From Bacillota bacterium (lineage in GTDB: Bacteria; Bacillota; Clostridia; Oscillospirales; Ruminococcaceae): a DNA stretch of 15,030 bases. Location: assembly GCA_023396215.1 (NCBI GenBank), contig JAEWWW010000049.1, positions 1 to 15,030 on the forward strand. The letters are read 5' to 3'. The notes under the pieces were generated by a model that made no database searches, was not told the DNA's origin, and saw only the letters and a list, made by a program, of their open reading frames with translations. A program made the translations under genes and the position numbers. Below, piece after piece: positions 6,703-13,910 of the stretch. Positions within the stretch are counted from its first letter, which is position 1; each line of letters starts with the position of its first letter.

Positions 6703-7821
6703 ATGCTTGAGTTAGAACAACTAAGGCTGGAGGTTCTGGAGCTGCATGATGAGGTGCAGGACCTTGCCCACGCCATCGGGCTTGAAAAGCTCCGGAAGGA
6801 GCTGGCCGAGCTTGAGGCCGAATCGGCTCAGGACGGCTTTTGGAACGACATGCAGAACTCACAGAAGGTTCTGCAAAAAATCAAACAAAGCAAGGATAAG
6901 ATTGCCGATTATAACAAGCTGAAAGCCCTTTATGAGGATACCCTGACCCTGATTGAACTGGCCCTTGAGGAGAAGGATGAATCGGTGCTGGAGGAAGCCA
7001 GCGCCGACGCGCAGAGGCTGCGGAGCAAGGTGGAAACCACCAAGCTGACCACCCTGCTTTCGGGGGAGTATGATGCCAAAAATGCCATCCTCACCTTTCA
7101 TGCCGGGGCGGGGGGCACCGAGGCGCAGGACTGGGCCCAGATGCTTTACCGGATGTACACCCGCTGGGCTGAACGCCGGGGCTTTAAGTACAAGGTTCTG
7201 GATTACCTCGACGGCGATGAGGCGGGACTGAAAAGCGCCTCTATTCTGGTGGAGGGTACCAATGCCTACGGCTTTCTGAAATCGGAGGCGGGGGTGCACC
7301 GGCTGGTGCGGGTTTCGCCCTTCGATTCCTCCGGCAGGCGGCACACCTCCTTTTCCTCGCTGGAGGTCATGCCCGAGATTGATGACGACGTCGAGATTGT
7401 CATCAAGGACGAGGATATGCGGGTTGACACCTACCGCTCGGGCGGGGCAGGCGGCCAGCACGTGAATAAGACCGAATCCGCCATCCGCATCACCCACCTG
7501 CCCACCGGCATCGTGGTGGCCTGCCAGAACGAGCGCAGCCAGCACCAAAACCGGGAGGTCGCCATGAAGATGCTGCGTTCCAAGCTGGCCGAGATTAAGG
7601 AACGGGAGCACCTTGAGAAGATTGACGACATCAAGGGCGAGCAGAAGGAGATTGGCTGGGGCTCCCAGATACGTTCCTATGTGTTTATGCCCTACACCAT
7701 GGCCAAGGACCACCGCACCGGCTTTGAGGTGGGCAACATCGGCGCTGTGATGGACGGCGATCTGGACGGCTTTATTAACGCCTATCTGAAAGCCTATAGT
7801 CTGGGCGAGCTGAAAAAATAA
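6703..7821 (+). CDS. prfB: Peptide chain release factor 2, without frameshift
   Basis: A 372-residue factor that recognises UAA and UGA stop codons and triggers peptide release on the ribosome. The stop-recognition tripeptide Ser205-Pro206-Phe207 and the catalytic Gly250-Gly251-Gln252 (in SGGAGGQHVNK) are both intact. The N-terminal coiled helices (MLELEQLRLEVLEL) are normal. In many bacteria codons near 25 are interrupted by an in-frame TGA after CTT and need a +1 frameshift. Here the corresponding place reads CTT GAA (6781-6786), so the frame is continuous and no AGGGGG stimulator precedes it. AGGAG lies 9 nt before the ATG. Confidence 0.96.
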   Translation: MLELEQLRLEVLELHDEVQDLAHAIGLEKLRKELAELEAESAQDGFWNDMQNSQKVLQKIKQSKDKIADYNKLKALYEDTLTLIELALEEKDESVLEEASADAQRLRSKVETTKLTTLLSGEYDAKNAILTFHAGAGGTEAQDWAQMLYRMYTRWAERRGFKYKVLDYLDGDEAGLKSASILVEGTNAYGFLKSEAGVHRLVRVSPFDSSGRRHTSFSSLEVMPEIDDDVEIVIKDEDMRVDTYRSGGAGGQHVNKTESAIRITHLPTGIVVACQNERSQHQNREVAMKMLRSKLAEIKEREHLEKIDDIKGEQKEIGWGSQIRSYVFMPYTMAKDHRTGFEVGNIGAVMDGDLDGFINAYLKAYSLGELKK

Positions 7822-7828
7822 ATTCAGG

Positions 7829-7976
7829 CTGTCGAAAAAGTCGCGCAAACGTAAAATGGTTACACCATTTTACTTGCTTCGTTGGCAGCACTTGCAAATT
7901 GCGGTCACATATATCAAATATGCTCCCTTATTTGCTGCGCTTGCCGCCTCGCCTTGCACGATTTTTCGCCGCCTGC
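7829..7976. mobile_element. MITE-like structured element
   Basis: About 148 bp of non-coding sequence just after prfB. Its ends are imperfect inverted repeats: GTCGAAAAAGTCGCGCA (7831-7847) against the reverse complement of 7955-7971, GGCGAAAAATCGTGCA, differing by two bases and one inserted G. Inside, 7851-7873 is a perfect hairpin with 10-bp arms GTAAAATGGT/ACCATTTTAC and loop TAC, and further partly complementary segments suggest most of it can fold. No transposase or target duplication is evident. It could be a small non-autonomous element or a fold-back repeat. Confidence 0.5.
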
Positions 7977-7993
7977 GCCCGTTTTTGATATGA

Positions 7994-8033
7994 ACAGCCC
8001 CTTGCCTTACCGGCAAGGGGCTGTGCTTTTTAT
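7994..8033 (+). terminator. Strong intrinsic terminator downstream of prfB
   Basis: Perfect 13-bp arms ACAGCCCCTTGCC (7994-8006) and GGCAAGGGGCTGT (8012-8024) with a 5-base loop are followed by GCTTTTTAT. It would end the prfB transcript after it crosses the MITE-like element. Confidence 0.9.
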
Positions 8034-8041
8034 ACAGCTAC

Positions 8042-8200
8042 AGCGGTTAAACCGTCTATGAGTGGGCGAAGCGCACGGTTTGTTCCTTTGGGTTTGTATG
8101 AAAAAGTGCGCCTTCTACACAAGTACCAAAGGATTGCTGCCGCCGAACATCACAAAGTCCAAATCGTTATTGCGTTTTGCATGACGATTTGGACTTTTCT
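8042..8200 (+). ncRNA. Candidate structured RNA or attenuator upstream of the polyol locus
   Basis: No protein gene is visible here, but three stem-loops follow one another. AAACCGT/ACGGTTT (8049-8055, 8075-8081) encloses a smaller GC hairpin, and the same AAACCG can alternatively fold back on CGGTT just before it. TCCTTTGG/CCAAAGGA is at 8084-8091 and 8126-8133. Finally 14-bp perfect arms at 8154-8167 and 8184-8197 are followed by TTTTCT, like an intrinsic terminator. This arrangement fits an untranslated RNA or a leader attenuator for the dehydrogenase gene at 8305. An interspersed repeat remains possible. I recognise no known RNA family and no clear promoter. Confidence 0.3.
8154..8200 (+). 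terminator. Terminator-like hairpin
   Basis: Arms AAAGTCCAAATCGT and ACGATTTGGACTTT, perfect over 14 bp, extendable by a wobble and two further pairs, with TTTTCT overlapping the end. It stands about 105 nt before the dehydrogenase start and after the prfB terminator, so it does not obviously serve either neighbour as a simple end signal. Confidence 0.55.
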
Positions 8201-8291
8201 ATTGGGCGCTCGCTTGCTACACTGAACTCAGGCAGAAAAAGGATATCCGATAGCAGATGATAGAACTTATTTAAAGATAGATATTTTGGTC

Positions 8292-8297
8292 AGGAGG
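8292..8297 (+). promoter_or_regulatory. Ribosome site pointing to an ATC start
   Basis: A perfect AGGAGG. The codon 7 nt downstream is ATC (8305). The first in-frame ATG (8317) is 19 nt away, too far for a normal ribosome site. Confidence 0.7.
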
Positions 8298-8304
8298 CAT
8301 ATTT

Positions 8305-9336
8305 ATCAAAGCTTTAATGAAATTGAGGGCAGGGTACGACCAGATAGAGCTGGTTTCGGTCCCAGAGCCTCATGCAGAAAAAAACCTCGTAAAAATCCGG
8401 GTTGCCTATGCGGGGATATGCGGCACCGATTTGCATACCTTCGATGGTGTGTATGCGGCCAATAAGCCTCCGGTAGTGCTGGGGCATGAATTCTCCGGAA
8501 TCGTGACCGAGATTGGCGAGCAGGTAACAAGGGTGAAGGTAGGCGACCGGGTCACCAGCGAAACCACCTTTTCGGTCTGCGGCGTCTGTGAGTTTTGCCA
8601 CCAGAAGGAGTTCAATCTCTGCGCTCACCGTCAGGGGCTGGGCACACAGGTCGATGGCGGCTTTGCGGAATATGTACTGTCCCCCGAAAGCAGCGTACAC
8701 GTGCTGCCGCCGGAAATCAGCCTGCTTTCAGCGGCGCTGACCGAGCCCTTTGCCTGCTGCGTTCACGGCGCGCTGGAAAAAACCACGGTGACAGAAGGGG
8801 ATGTGGCTCTGGTCTTTGGGCCGGGTGCCATCGGTCTGCTGCTCTGTCAGCTGCTGCTGGCGGTTGGCGCACGGGTGATTTTGGCGGGCGTCACAGCCGA
8901 TACAGAACGGCTTGCACTGGCAAAATCCTTTGGGGTGCAATTTGCCGTGGACCAGCAAAAGCAGAATCTGGAGCAGATTGTGATGGAACAGACCGGAGGC
9001 AGGGGAGCCGACCGGGTGTTTGAGTGCTCCGGGATAGTGCCTGCCTTGAACACCGGGCTTGAGCTGGCGGCCAAAAAGGCGGATGTGGTTCAGCTGGGGG
9101 TTTTCAGAGAGCCAATGAACCTGATTCATACCGGGGTGTTTTTCCCCCGTGAAATACGATACATAGGCTCCCGCACGCAGAAGCCCAGCTCCTGGGAAAA
9201 AGCGCTGGAGCTGATGCGCGCCGGCAAGGTGGATACGGAAAAGCTGATTACCCGTGTTATCCCGCTGGAAGACTGGCGGAGCGGCTTTGAATCGGTACGT
9301 GACCGCAGTGCCATAAAGGTTGTTATGCAGATATAA
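8305..9336 (+). CDS. Zinc-dependent polyol (phosphate) dehydrogenase, apparent ATC start
   Basis: A 343-residue medium-chain dehydrogenase of the sorbitol / galactitol-1-phosphate / threonine dehydrogenase group, expected to oxidise a sugar alcohol or its phosphate with NAD(P)+. Cys39 (GICGTD), His61 and Glu62 (GHE) form the catalytic zinc site. Cys92, Cys95, Cys98 and Cys106 form the structural zinc lobe with the classic spacing. The nucleotide-binding turn is GPGAIG (172-177). Family members begin MKALMK; here the codon at that place is ATC, 7 nt after AGGAGG. If initiation is instead at the ATG at 8317, four residues of the first strand are lost. The neighbouring galactitol-family PTS suggests a phosphorylated polyol as substrate. 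Substrate and gene symbol are unresolved. Confidence 0.88.
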   Translation: MKALMKLRAGYDQIELVSVPEPHAEKNLVKIRVAYAGICGTDLHTFDGVYAANKPPVVLGHEFSGIVTEIGEQVTRVKVGDRVTSETTFSVCGVCEFCHQKEFNLCAHRQGLGTQVDGGFAEYVLSPESSVHVLPPEISLLSAALTEPFACCVHGALEKTTVTEGDVALVFGPGAIGLLLCQLLLAVGARVILAGVTADTERLALAKSFGVQFAVDQQKQNLEQIVMEQTGGRGADRVFECSGIVPALNTGLELAAKKADVVQLGVFREPMNLIHTGVFFPREIRYIGSRTQKPSSWEKALELMRAGKVDTEKLITRVIPLEDWRSGFESVRDRSAIKVVMQI

Positions 9337-9412
9337 CAAAAATAATGGGTTGCAAATATATGTTTACTACATAAGTCCAAAACGCTATAAGCCTTATCCT
9401 GATAAATTGGGC

Positions 9413-9441
9413 TTTACCCCTGTCTGCGCCACCAGTATAAT
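9413..9441 (+). promoter_or_regulatory. Promoter of the PTS regulator gene
   Basis: TTTACC (9413-9418) and a perfect TATAAT (9436-9441) are 17 nt apart. Transcription would start near 9448, just in front of the AAGGAGGGG ribosome site. An in-frame ATG at 9445 would lie upstream of the transcript, which supports the start at 9463. Confidence 0.6.
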
Positions 9442-9462
9442 TGGATGCAAAGGAGGGGGGCC

Positions 9463-11502
9463 ATGAATAAACGGCAGAATAAAATGCTTGTTGATATATG
9501 CATTATTCAAGGCGAAGCAGGGATGACGGTTCAGGATTTTTCCCATGAGCACAAGGTTTCAGAACAGACCATCCGAAGCGATATCAAGGAGATTAACTAC
9601 CTGCTGCATGCCAAAAAACAGCCGTTGCTTTTTATTGGGGAAAACGGCAGTGTGCAGGCGGAAGCCCCCATTGATTTTACCGTTTTTGATGAAGCTGATT
9701 TTTACACCTATAAGCTGTCTCCCAGTGAGCGCAAAACCATTTTGGCCATGCTTCTTCTGACAACCGACGGCTATACCACCATTGCAGAGCTTTCTGAAAA
9801 AATCATGGTCAGCCGCAATACGCTGATTAATGATCTTGAGGATTTGAAGAAGTGGTTTCGCGAGCATGACCTTTCTCTGGTGTCGCAGCCCGGAAAAGGT
9901 CTGGTGGTGGCTGGGTCGGAGGAGCAGATACGCAGCGGTATCCTGAAGCTTCTGGTGCTTAACGACCTGGCTTATGAAATAGGGGACAGCATCTTTCAGT
10001 TCCTGCTGCTTTATGCCATGAACGACAACAACCAGATGGAAACGGTGAAAAAAATCTTTAAACAGACCGAGGAAAAGCACGATATTTTTCTTTCCGATTA
10101 CTCGTTTCACGAGACGTGCTATTTTTTGCTGATACTGGCTCACCGGGTACAAAGAGGAAAAGATATCGGTGTGTTTGAACAGAAAAAGTGGGACAGCGTC
10201 TGCAAAAGCTCCAAATTCCACTTTGCGCAGGATACCCTCAGCGCCTTGAGCGAAAGCTTTGGCATCGCTCCCAGCTGGATGGAGCTGGCCTGCTTCATCG
10301 AACGGCTTCGTTGTGAGAGCTACATCAAAAACAATGCTCCGGGTTCGGATACCGATATGTTTGATATCCAGATTCTGATACATGAATTTATCTATAAAAT
10401 GTCCATGGTTTACAACATTCACTATTACCTGAACTTTTATCTGTACGATCTGCTGATGATGCATATTAAGACCATTGCCTACCGGGTCAAGCAAAAGCAT
10501 AGCCTGAACAACCCCTTGCTGGAGCAGATAGAGGCCGAATATGCGGATATGTTTGTTCAGGTTCAAAAGCACTTAAGGCCGCTGGAAGAATTTTTAGGCG
10601 GCAAGATATCCAAGGACGAGGTAGCCTTTATCGTCATGTACCTGCTGGCCATTCTGGAAAAAAACAAGGCCACCAATATCTCTATCAGAACCCTTCTGGT
10701 CTGCAACACCGGCCGGTGCAGCGCACAGTTAATTTTAGCAAAGCTGTCCTCTATTTTTAAGCAGGTACAGGTAGTGGATGTTGTTTCCACCCACCAGCTT
10801 CAGGGGATGAGTCTTCAGGATGTCGATTTGATTCTCTCCACCATCCCCTTAAACATAAAAGCCGTTCCCTGTGCCCAGATATCACCGCTGCTGACCGATG
10901 ACGACGCCAACGAAATACAAAATATCCTTATGCGGCTGCAAAAGCAGAAGCGGGATGTTCAGGGCAGGCCGCAGATACAGGAGCCCGCGCCCGCCAGGCA
11001 GATTGACGCTTCCATCCTGCAGGAGGGCAAGAGCCTGTGTGATTTGCTTTCGCATACCAGGGTGATGCTCGGCGCGCAGGCGCAGGACTGGCAGGAGGCG
11101 GTGCGGATTTCCGGCGGTTTGTTGCTGCAAGGCGGAATAGCCGAGGAACGGGCCACCCAGTCCATGATTGAAAGCATCCAGATTAACGGGCCTTATGTGG
11201 TCATTTATCCCGGCATCGCGCTGCCTCATGTGGATACGACAGGCGGGGCGCGGCAGGCCGGCGCCAGCTTTGTGCGCCTGAGCAGGCCGGTGCATTTTAA
11301 TCATAAGGAAAACGACCCGGTCCAGTTTGTCATCGCCTTTAGCGTGATAGACTCCGCCAGCATTGGCAGGGCGCTGTATAACCTGACCAAGATGCTTTCC
11401 GCAGAACATTTCCTGCCCCGGCTGATGCAGGCGCAGGATGCCGCGGAGCTGTTGGAAGTAATCAATTTTTATGAATCTCAGATTGATGTCGTAAGGAGGT
11501 GA
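9463..11502 (+). CDS. PRD-containing PTS-controlled transcription activator (LicR/MtlR type)
   Basis: A 679-residue regulator expected to bind DNA near polyol genes and respond to PTS phosphorylation. In order: two N-terminal helix-turn-helix segments (about 1-60 and 85-150, the latter with TIAELSEKIMVSRNTLINDLEDL); PRD1 with His216 and His227; PRD2 with His334; an EIIB-like domain with Cys414 in LVCNTGRCSAQL; and an EIIA-like domain with His589 in IALPHVD. In PRD2 the second usual histidine is Tyr393 (FIVMYLL). The HTH architecture points to a DNA-binding activator rather than an RNA antiterminator, though databases often label such proteins BglG family. AGGAGG lies 6 nt before the ATG. Its stop overlaps the ribosome site of the EIIA gene. 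Confidence 0.9.
   Translation: MNKRQNKMLVDICIIQGEAGMTVQDFSHEHKVSEQTIRSDIKEINYLLHAKKQPLLFIGENGSVQAEAPIDFTVFDEADFYTYKLSPSERKTILAMLLLTTDGYTTIAELSEKIMVSRNTLINDLEDLKKWFREHDLSLVSQPGKGLVVAGSEEQIRSGILKLLVLNDLAYEIGDSIFQFLLLYAMNDNNQMETVKKIFKQTEEKHDIFLSDYSFHETCYFLLILAHRVQRGKDIGVFEQKKWDSVCKSSKFHFAQDTLSALSESFGIAPSWMELACFIERLRCESYIKNNAPGSDTDMFDIQILIHEFIYKMSMVYNIHYYLNFYLYDLLMMHIKTIAYRVKQKHSLNNPLLEQIEAEYADMFVQVQKHLRPLEEFLGGKISKDEVAFIVMYLLAILEKNKATNISIRTLLVCNTGRCSAQLILAKLSSIFKQVQVVDVVSTHQLQGMSLQDVDLILSTIPLNIKAVPCAQISPLLTDDDANEIQNILMRLQKQKRDVQGRPQIQEPAPARQIDASILQEGKSLCDLLSHTRVMLGAQAQDWQEAVRISGGLLLQGGIAEERATQSMIESIQINGPYVVIYPGIALPHVDTTGGARQAGASFVRLSRPVHFNHKENDPVQFVIAFSVIDSASIGRALYNLTKMLSAEHFLPRLMQAQDAAELLEVINFYESQIDVVRR
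11494..11499 (+). promoter_or_regulatory. Ribosome site pointing to an ATA start
   Basis: A perfect AGGAGG that lies inside the last codons of the regulator gene, immediately before its TGA (11500-11502). The codon 7 nt downstream in the EIIA frame is ATA (11507). The arrangement suits translational coupling. Confidence 0.7.
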
Positions 11503-11506
11503 GCTT

Positions 11507-11974
11507 ATAGAAACTATTGTAGTTGGAGCGGAGGCTGGATACTCGGTACATCTGCTCGAAGGTACTAACAATCTGGATGTCTTACGACAGCTTGGCGCAG
11601 AGCTTTATAAAAGAGGCTATGTTAAGGAATCTTATGTAGAGGCGGTGTGCCAGCGAGAGCTGGAGTATCCCACCGGGCTCCCCACCAGCGGAGTGGGGAT
11701 TGCCATTCCTCATGCGGATGCGTGCCATGTAAACCAGGAAGCGATGATTGTGGGCGTTTTGAAGGAACCGGTTGATTTTATCATCATGGGTTCCCGGGAT
11801 GACCGCGTGCAGGCGCAGCTGGTGTTTATGCTGGCGATTAAGGATTCCAAAATGCAGCTGGATATGCTCAAGCGGCTGATGGATGGCTGCCAAAAGGAAG
11901 AGGTTCTGTATACGCTGCGGGACCACACCGATGTTCAGGCCATCGACCGGATTATGAAAGGCTTTATGGAGTAA
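11507..11974 (+). CDS. PTS EIIA component, apparent ATA start
   Basis: A 155-residue cytoplasmic phosphocarrier of the fructose/mannitol/Ntr-type EIIA family, expected to receive phosphate from HPr and pass it to EIIB. The phosphorylated histidine is His69 in GVGIAIPHAD. The N-terminal helix and DVLRQLGAELYKRGYVKESYVEAV precede it and are needed for the fold. In frame between the ribosome site and residue 46 there is no ATG, GTG or TTG. The codon at the proper place, 7 nt after AGGAGG, is ATA, followed by GAA ACT ATT. The first conventional start is a GTG at 11645, which would cut off 46 residues, most of the domain before His69. Translation may depend on coupling to the regulator, whose stop is 4 nt upstream. 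Confidence 0.87.
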   Translation: METIVVGAEAGYSVHLLEGTNNLDVLRQLGAELYKRGYVKESYVEAVCQRELEYPTGLPTSGVGIAIPHADACHVNQEAMIVGVLKEPVDFIIMGSRDDRVQAQLVFMLAIKDSKMQLDMLKRLMDGCQKEEVLYTLRDHTDVQAIDRIMKGFME

Positions 11975-12020
11975 TCTCCATAGATAGAAAAAGATTATAT
12001 TTGAGGAGGGCGAAGAAACA

Positions 12021-13391
12021 ATGGAAATTATTCAAGGCGCAGTTCAGTGGATACTTAATCTTGGGGCGGCAACGATGCTGCCAGTCATTCTCACCATCTT
12101 CGGTCTTATTCTTGGGCAAGGGTTTGCCAAATCGTTCCGCGCCGGCGTTATGGTCGGTATCGGCTTCACCGGCATCAATCTGGTCATCGGTTTGCTGTCA
12201 AGCTCGGTAGGCGTTGCCGCTCAGGCCATGATTGCCCGTCTGGGGCTTCAACTGGATATCCTGGATGTGGGCTGGCCCATCGGCGCATCCATCACCTGGG
12301 CTACCCCCATCGCCATTATCCTGATTCCCACTATTTTTATTTTCAACATTGTTCTGCTGGCGCTGAACCAAACCAAAACCATGGACGTGGATATCTGGAA
12401 CTACTGGCACTTCATTTTCCCGGGCGCCATGGTTTACTATGCCACCAAGAGCATTGCAATCGCTGTTCTTTGCGCGCTGGTACATACCTTTATCATCTTT
12501 AAGCTGGCCGACTGGACTACCCCCGCGGTGGAAGAAGAATTTGGTCTGCCCGGCGTTTCGCTTCCCCATGCGGAAACGGTCAACTTTGCGCCTCTGACCT
12601 ATGCGCTGAACAAGGTGTGGGATAAAATCCCCGGTTTCCGCAATATCAACATCAGCGCAACCAGCCTGAAAGATAAAATCGGCATCATGGGCGAGCCTAT
12701 GATGATTGGTCTGGGGCTTGGCATCATAATCGGCGCTCTGGCGGGTTATGACGTTGCAGCCATTCTTCAGCTTGGCATTCAGATGGGCGCCGTTATGGTT
12801 ATTCTGCCCCGCATGGTTTCTCTGCTGATGGAAGGCCTGATGCCTATCTCCGAAGGCGCCAGAAGCTTTATCCAGAAGAGATTCCCCGGCAAAGAGGTTT
12901 ATATCGGTCTGGACGCGGCGGTGGCCACCGGACATCCCAGCGTTATTACCGTAGCGCTGATCATGATCCCCATCACCATCCTGCTGGCTGTGACATTGCC
13001 TTACAACAGAATGCTGCCCTTTGCGGATTTGGCCGTGCTGCCCTTTACCGTTATCTGGTCGGTTGCCGCTTCCAAAGGCAATATCTTCCGCGGGGTTATC
13101 AATGCCATTCTTTCGCTGTGCATCGTGTTCTTCATCGCCACCAACCTGGGAGCCCTGACCACCCAGATGGGCCATGCCGTGGGCTTCGCCTTCCCGGAAG
13201 GCACCACCATGATTTCCGGTATCGATATGAGCTGCCATCTCATTCTGTGGATGATTCTCAAGCTGATTAACCCCTCTAACGTACCCGAATTTGTCGCGGG
13301 CCTCGGCGTAACCATTTTCTACTTCCTGCTTTGGTTCTGGTGCCGCAACGACATCAAGAAAACAGCAAGCGAAAAAGTTATAGCGAAGTAA
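12021..13391 (+). CDS. gatC: PTS galactitol-family EIIC permease
   Basis: A 456-residue inner-membrane permease of the EIIC-Gat family that brings a polyol into the cell while EIIB phosphorylates it. It is hydrophobic throughout, with about ten or more membrane segments, beginning AATMLPVILTIFGLILGQGF. Family hallmarks include GFTGINLVIGL near the start, WPIGASITWATPIAI, and GLDAAVATGHPSVITVALI in the second half. The tail is charged and cytoplasmic. AGGAGG lies 11 nt before the ATG. It follows EIIA by 46 nt and precedes EIIB by 15 nt. Related permeases transport galactitol, arabitol, xylitol or ribitol, so the symbol denotes the family rather than the substrate. Confidence 0.92.
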   Translation: MEIIQGAVQWILNLGAATMLPVILTIFGLILGQGFAKSFRAGVMVGIGFTGINLVIGLLSSSVGVAAQAMIARLGLQLDILDVGWPIGASITWATPIAIILIPTIFIFNIVLLALNQTKTMDVDIWNYWHFIFPGAMVYYATKSIAIAVLCALVHTFIIFKLADWTTPAVEEEFGLPGVSLPHAETVNFAPLTYALNKVWDKIPGFRNINISATSLKDKIGIMGEPMMIGLGLGIIIGALAGYDVAAILQLGIQMGAVMVILPRMVSLLMEGLMPISEGARSFIQKRFPGKEVYIGLDAAVATGHPSVITVALIMIPITILLAVTLPYNRMLPFADLAVLPFTVIWSVAASKGNIFRGVINAILSLCIVFFIATNLGALTTQMGHAVGFAFPEGTTMISGIDMSCHLILWMILKLINPSNVPEFVAGLGVTIFYFLLWFWCRNDIKKTASEKVIAK

Positions 13392-13406
13392 AGGGAAACA
13401 AGAACT

Positions 13407-13682
13407 ATGAAGAAAAGAATCTTAGTAGCCTGTGGTACAGGTATAGCCACATCCACTGTTGTTACGTTGAAGCTGCAGGAAGCACTGAAAAAGGCCGGCA
13501 TCGATGCCGACGTCCAACAGTGCAAGGTATCCGAAATTGCCTCAAAAACCGGAGTGGATTTGATTGTCACCACCACCACCTATGAAAATCCCAATGTCCC
13601 TGTATTCCGCTCGCTGGCCTTTTTAACCGGAGTGGGTATTGAGGGGGAAATTGCCAAAATTACCCAGATGCTGGAGAAGTAA
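13407..13682 (+). CDS. gatB: PTS galactitol-family EIIB
   Basis: A 91-residue cytoplasmic phosphotransfer protein. The N-terminal strand leads into the phosphocysteine loop VACGTGIATST, with Cys9 as the phosphorylated residue. The remainder (VDLIVTTTTY, then PVFRSLAFLTGVG) matches the Gat-type EIIB fold. It takes phosphate from EIIA and gives it to the polyol bound by EIIC. It starts 15 nt after the EIIC stop, behind a weak AAGGGA ribosome site. A strong terminator follows about 50 nt after its stop, so it may be the last gene of the main transcript. Confidence 0.92.
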   Translation: MKKRILVACGTGIATSTVVTLKLQEALKKAGIDADVQQCKVSEIASKTGVDLIVTTTTYENPNVPVFRSLAFLTGVGIEGEIAKITQMLEK

Positions 13683-13730
13683 CGCCTGGTACCGGAGTTT
13701 TTCCCGTGTTACCAAGGCCGGAGCCGTGAG

Positions 13731-13775
13731 CGCAATTGGCCAAAAGGCCGCTTTTGGCCAATTGCGTTTTTCTTT
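13731..13775 (+). terminator. Strong intrinsic terminator after gatB
   Basis: Perfect 16-bp arms CGCAATTGGCCAAAAG (13731-13746) and CTTTTGGCCAATTGCG (13751-13766) with loop GCCG are followed by TTTTTCTTTT. It separates the PTS genes from the SDR gene. I find no good promoter between it and 13911, so downstream expression needs read-through or an atypical promoter. Confidence 0.92.
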
Positions 13776-13910
13776 TAAAGCCTGCACAACACAAGCCCGC
13801 GGTTAAGCCGGCCTTTGGCAAGGCGCGGCAGTCCGCGTTCAACAACTGAAACATAAGCCGTTACCGCAGCGCACGATAAGCTGACAGGCGGAGCCGGCAA
13901 GGAGGATACC

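Noticed and set aside
6859..7848. Minus-strand frame of 329 codons opposite prfB
   Set aside because: It is the complement of a clear release factor gene with composition typical of an antisense shadow.
9445..9462. Regulator starting at the ATG at 9445
   Set aside because: It lies between the -10 box and the expected transcription start and upstream of the ribosome site that serves 9463.
9559..10572. Minus-strand frame of 337 codons opposite the PTS regulator
   Set aside because: It is antisense to a well-supported multidomain protein and has no recognisable domain.
11645..11974. EIIA starting at the GTG at 11645
   Set aside because: It would delete 46 residues of the EIIA fold and has no ribosome site; the frame continues upstream to a perfect AGGAGG.
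12198..13238. Minus-strand frame of 346 codons opposite gatC
   Set aside because: It is His/Gly/Asn-rich, as expected from the complement of a membrane-protein gene.
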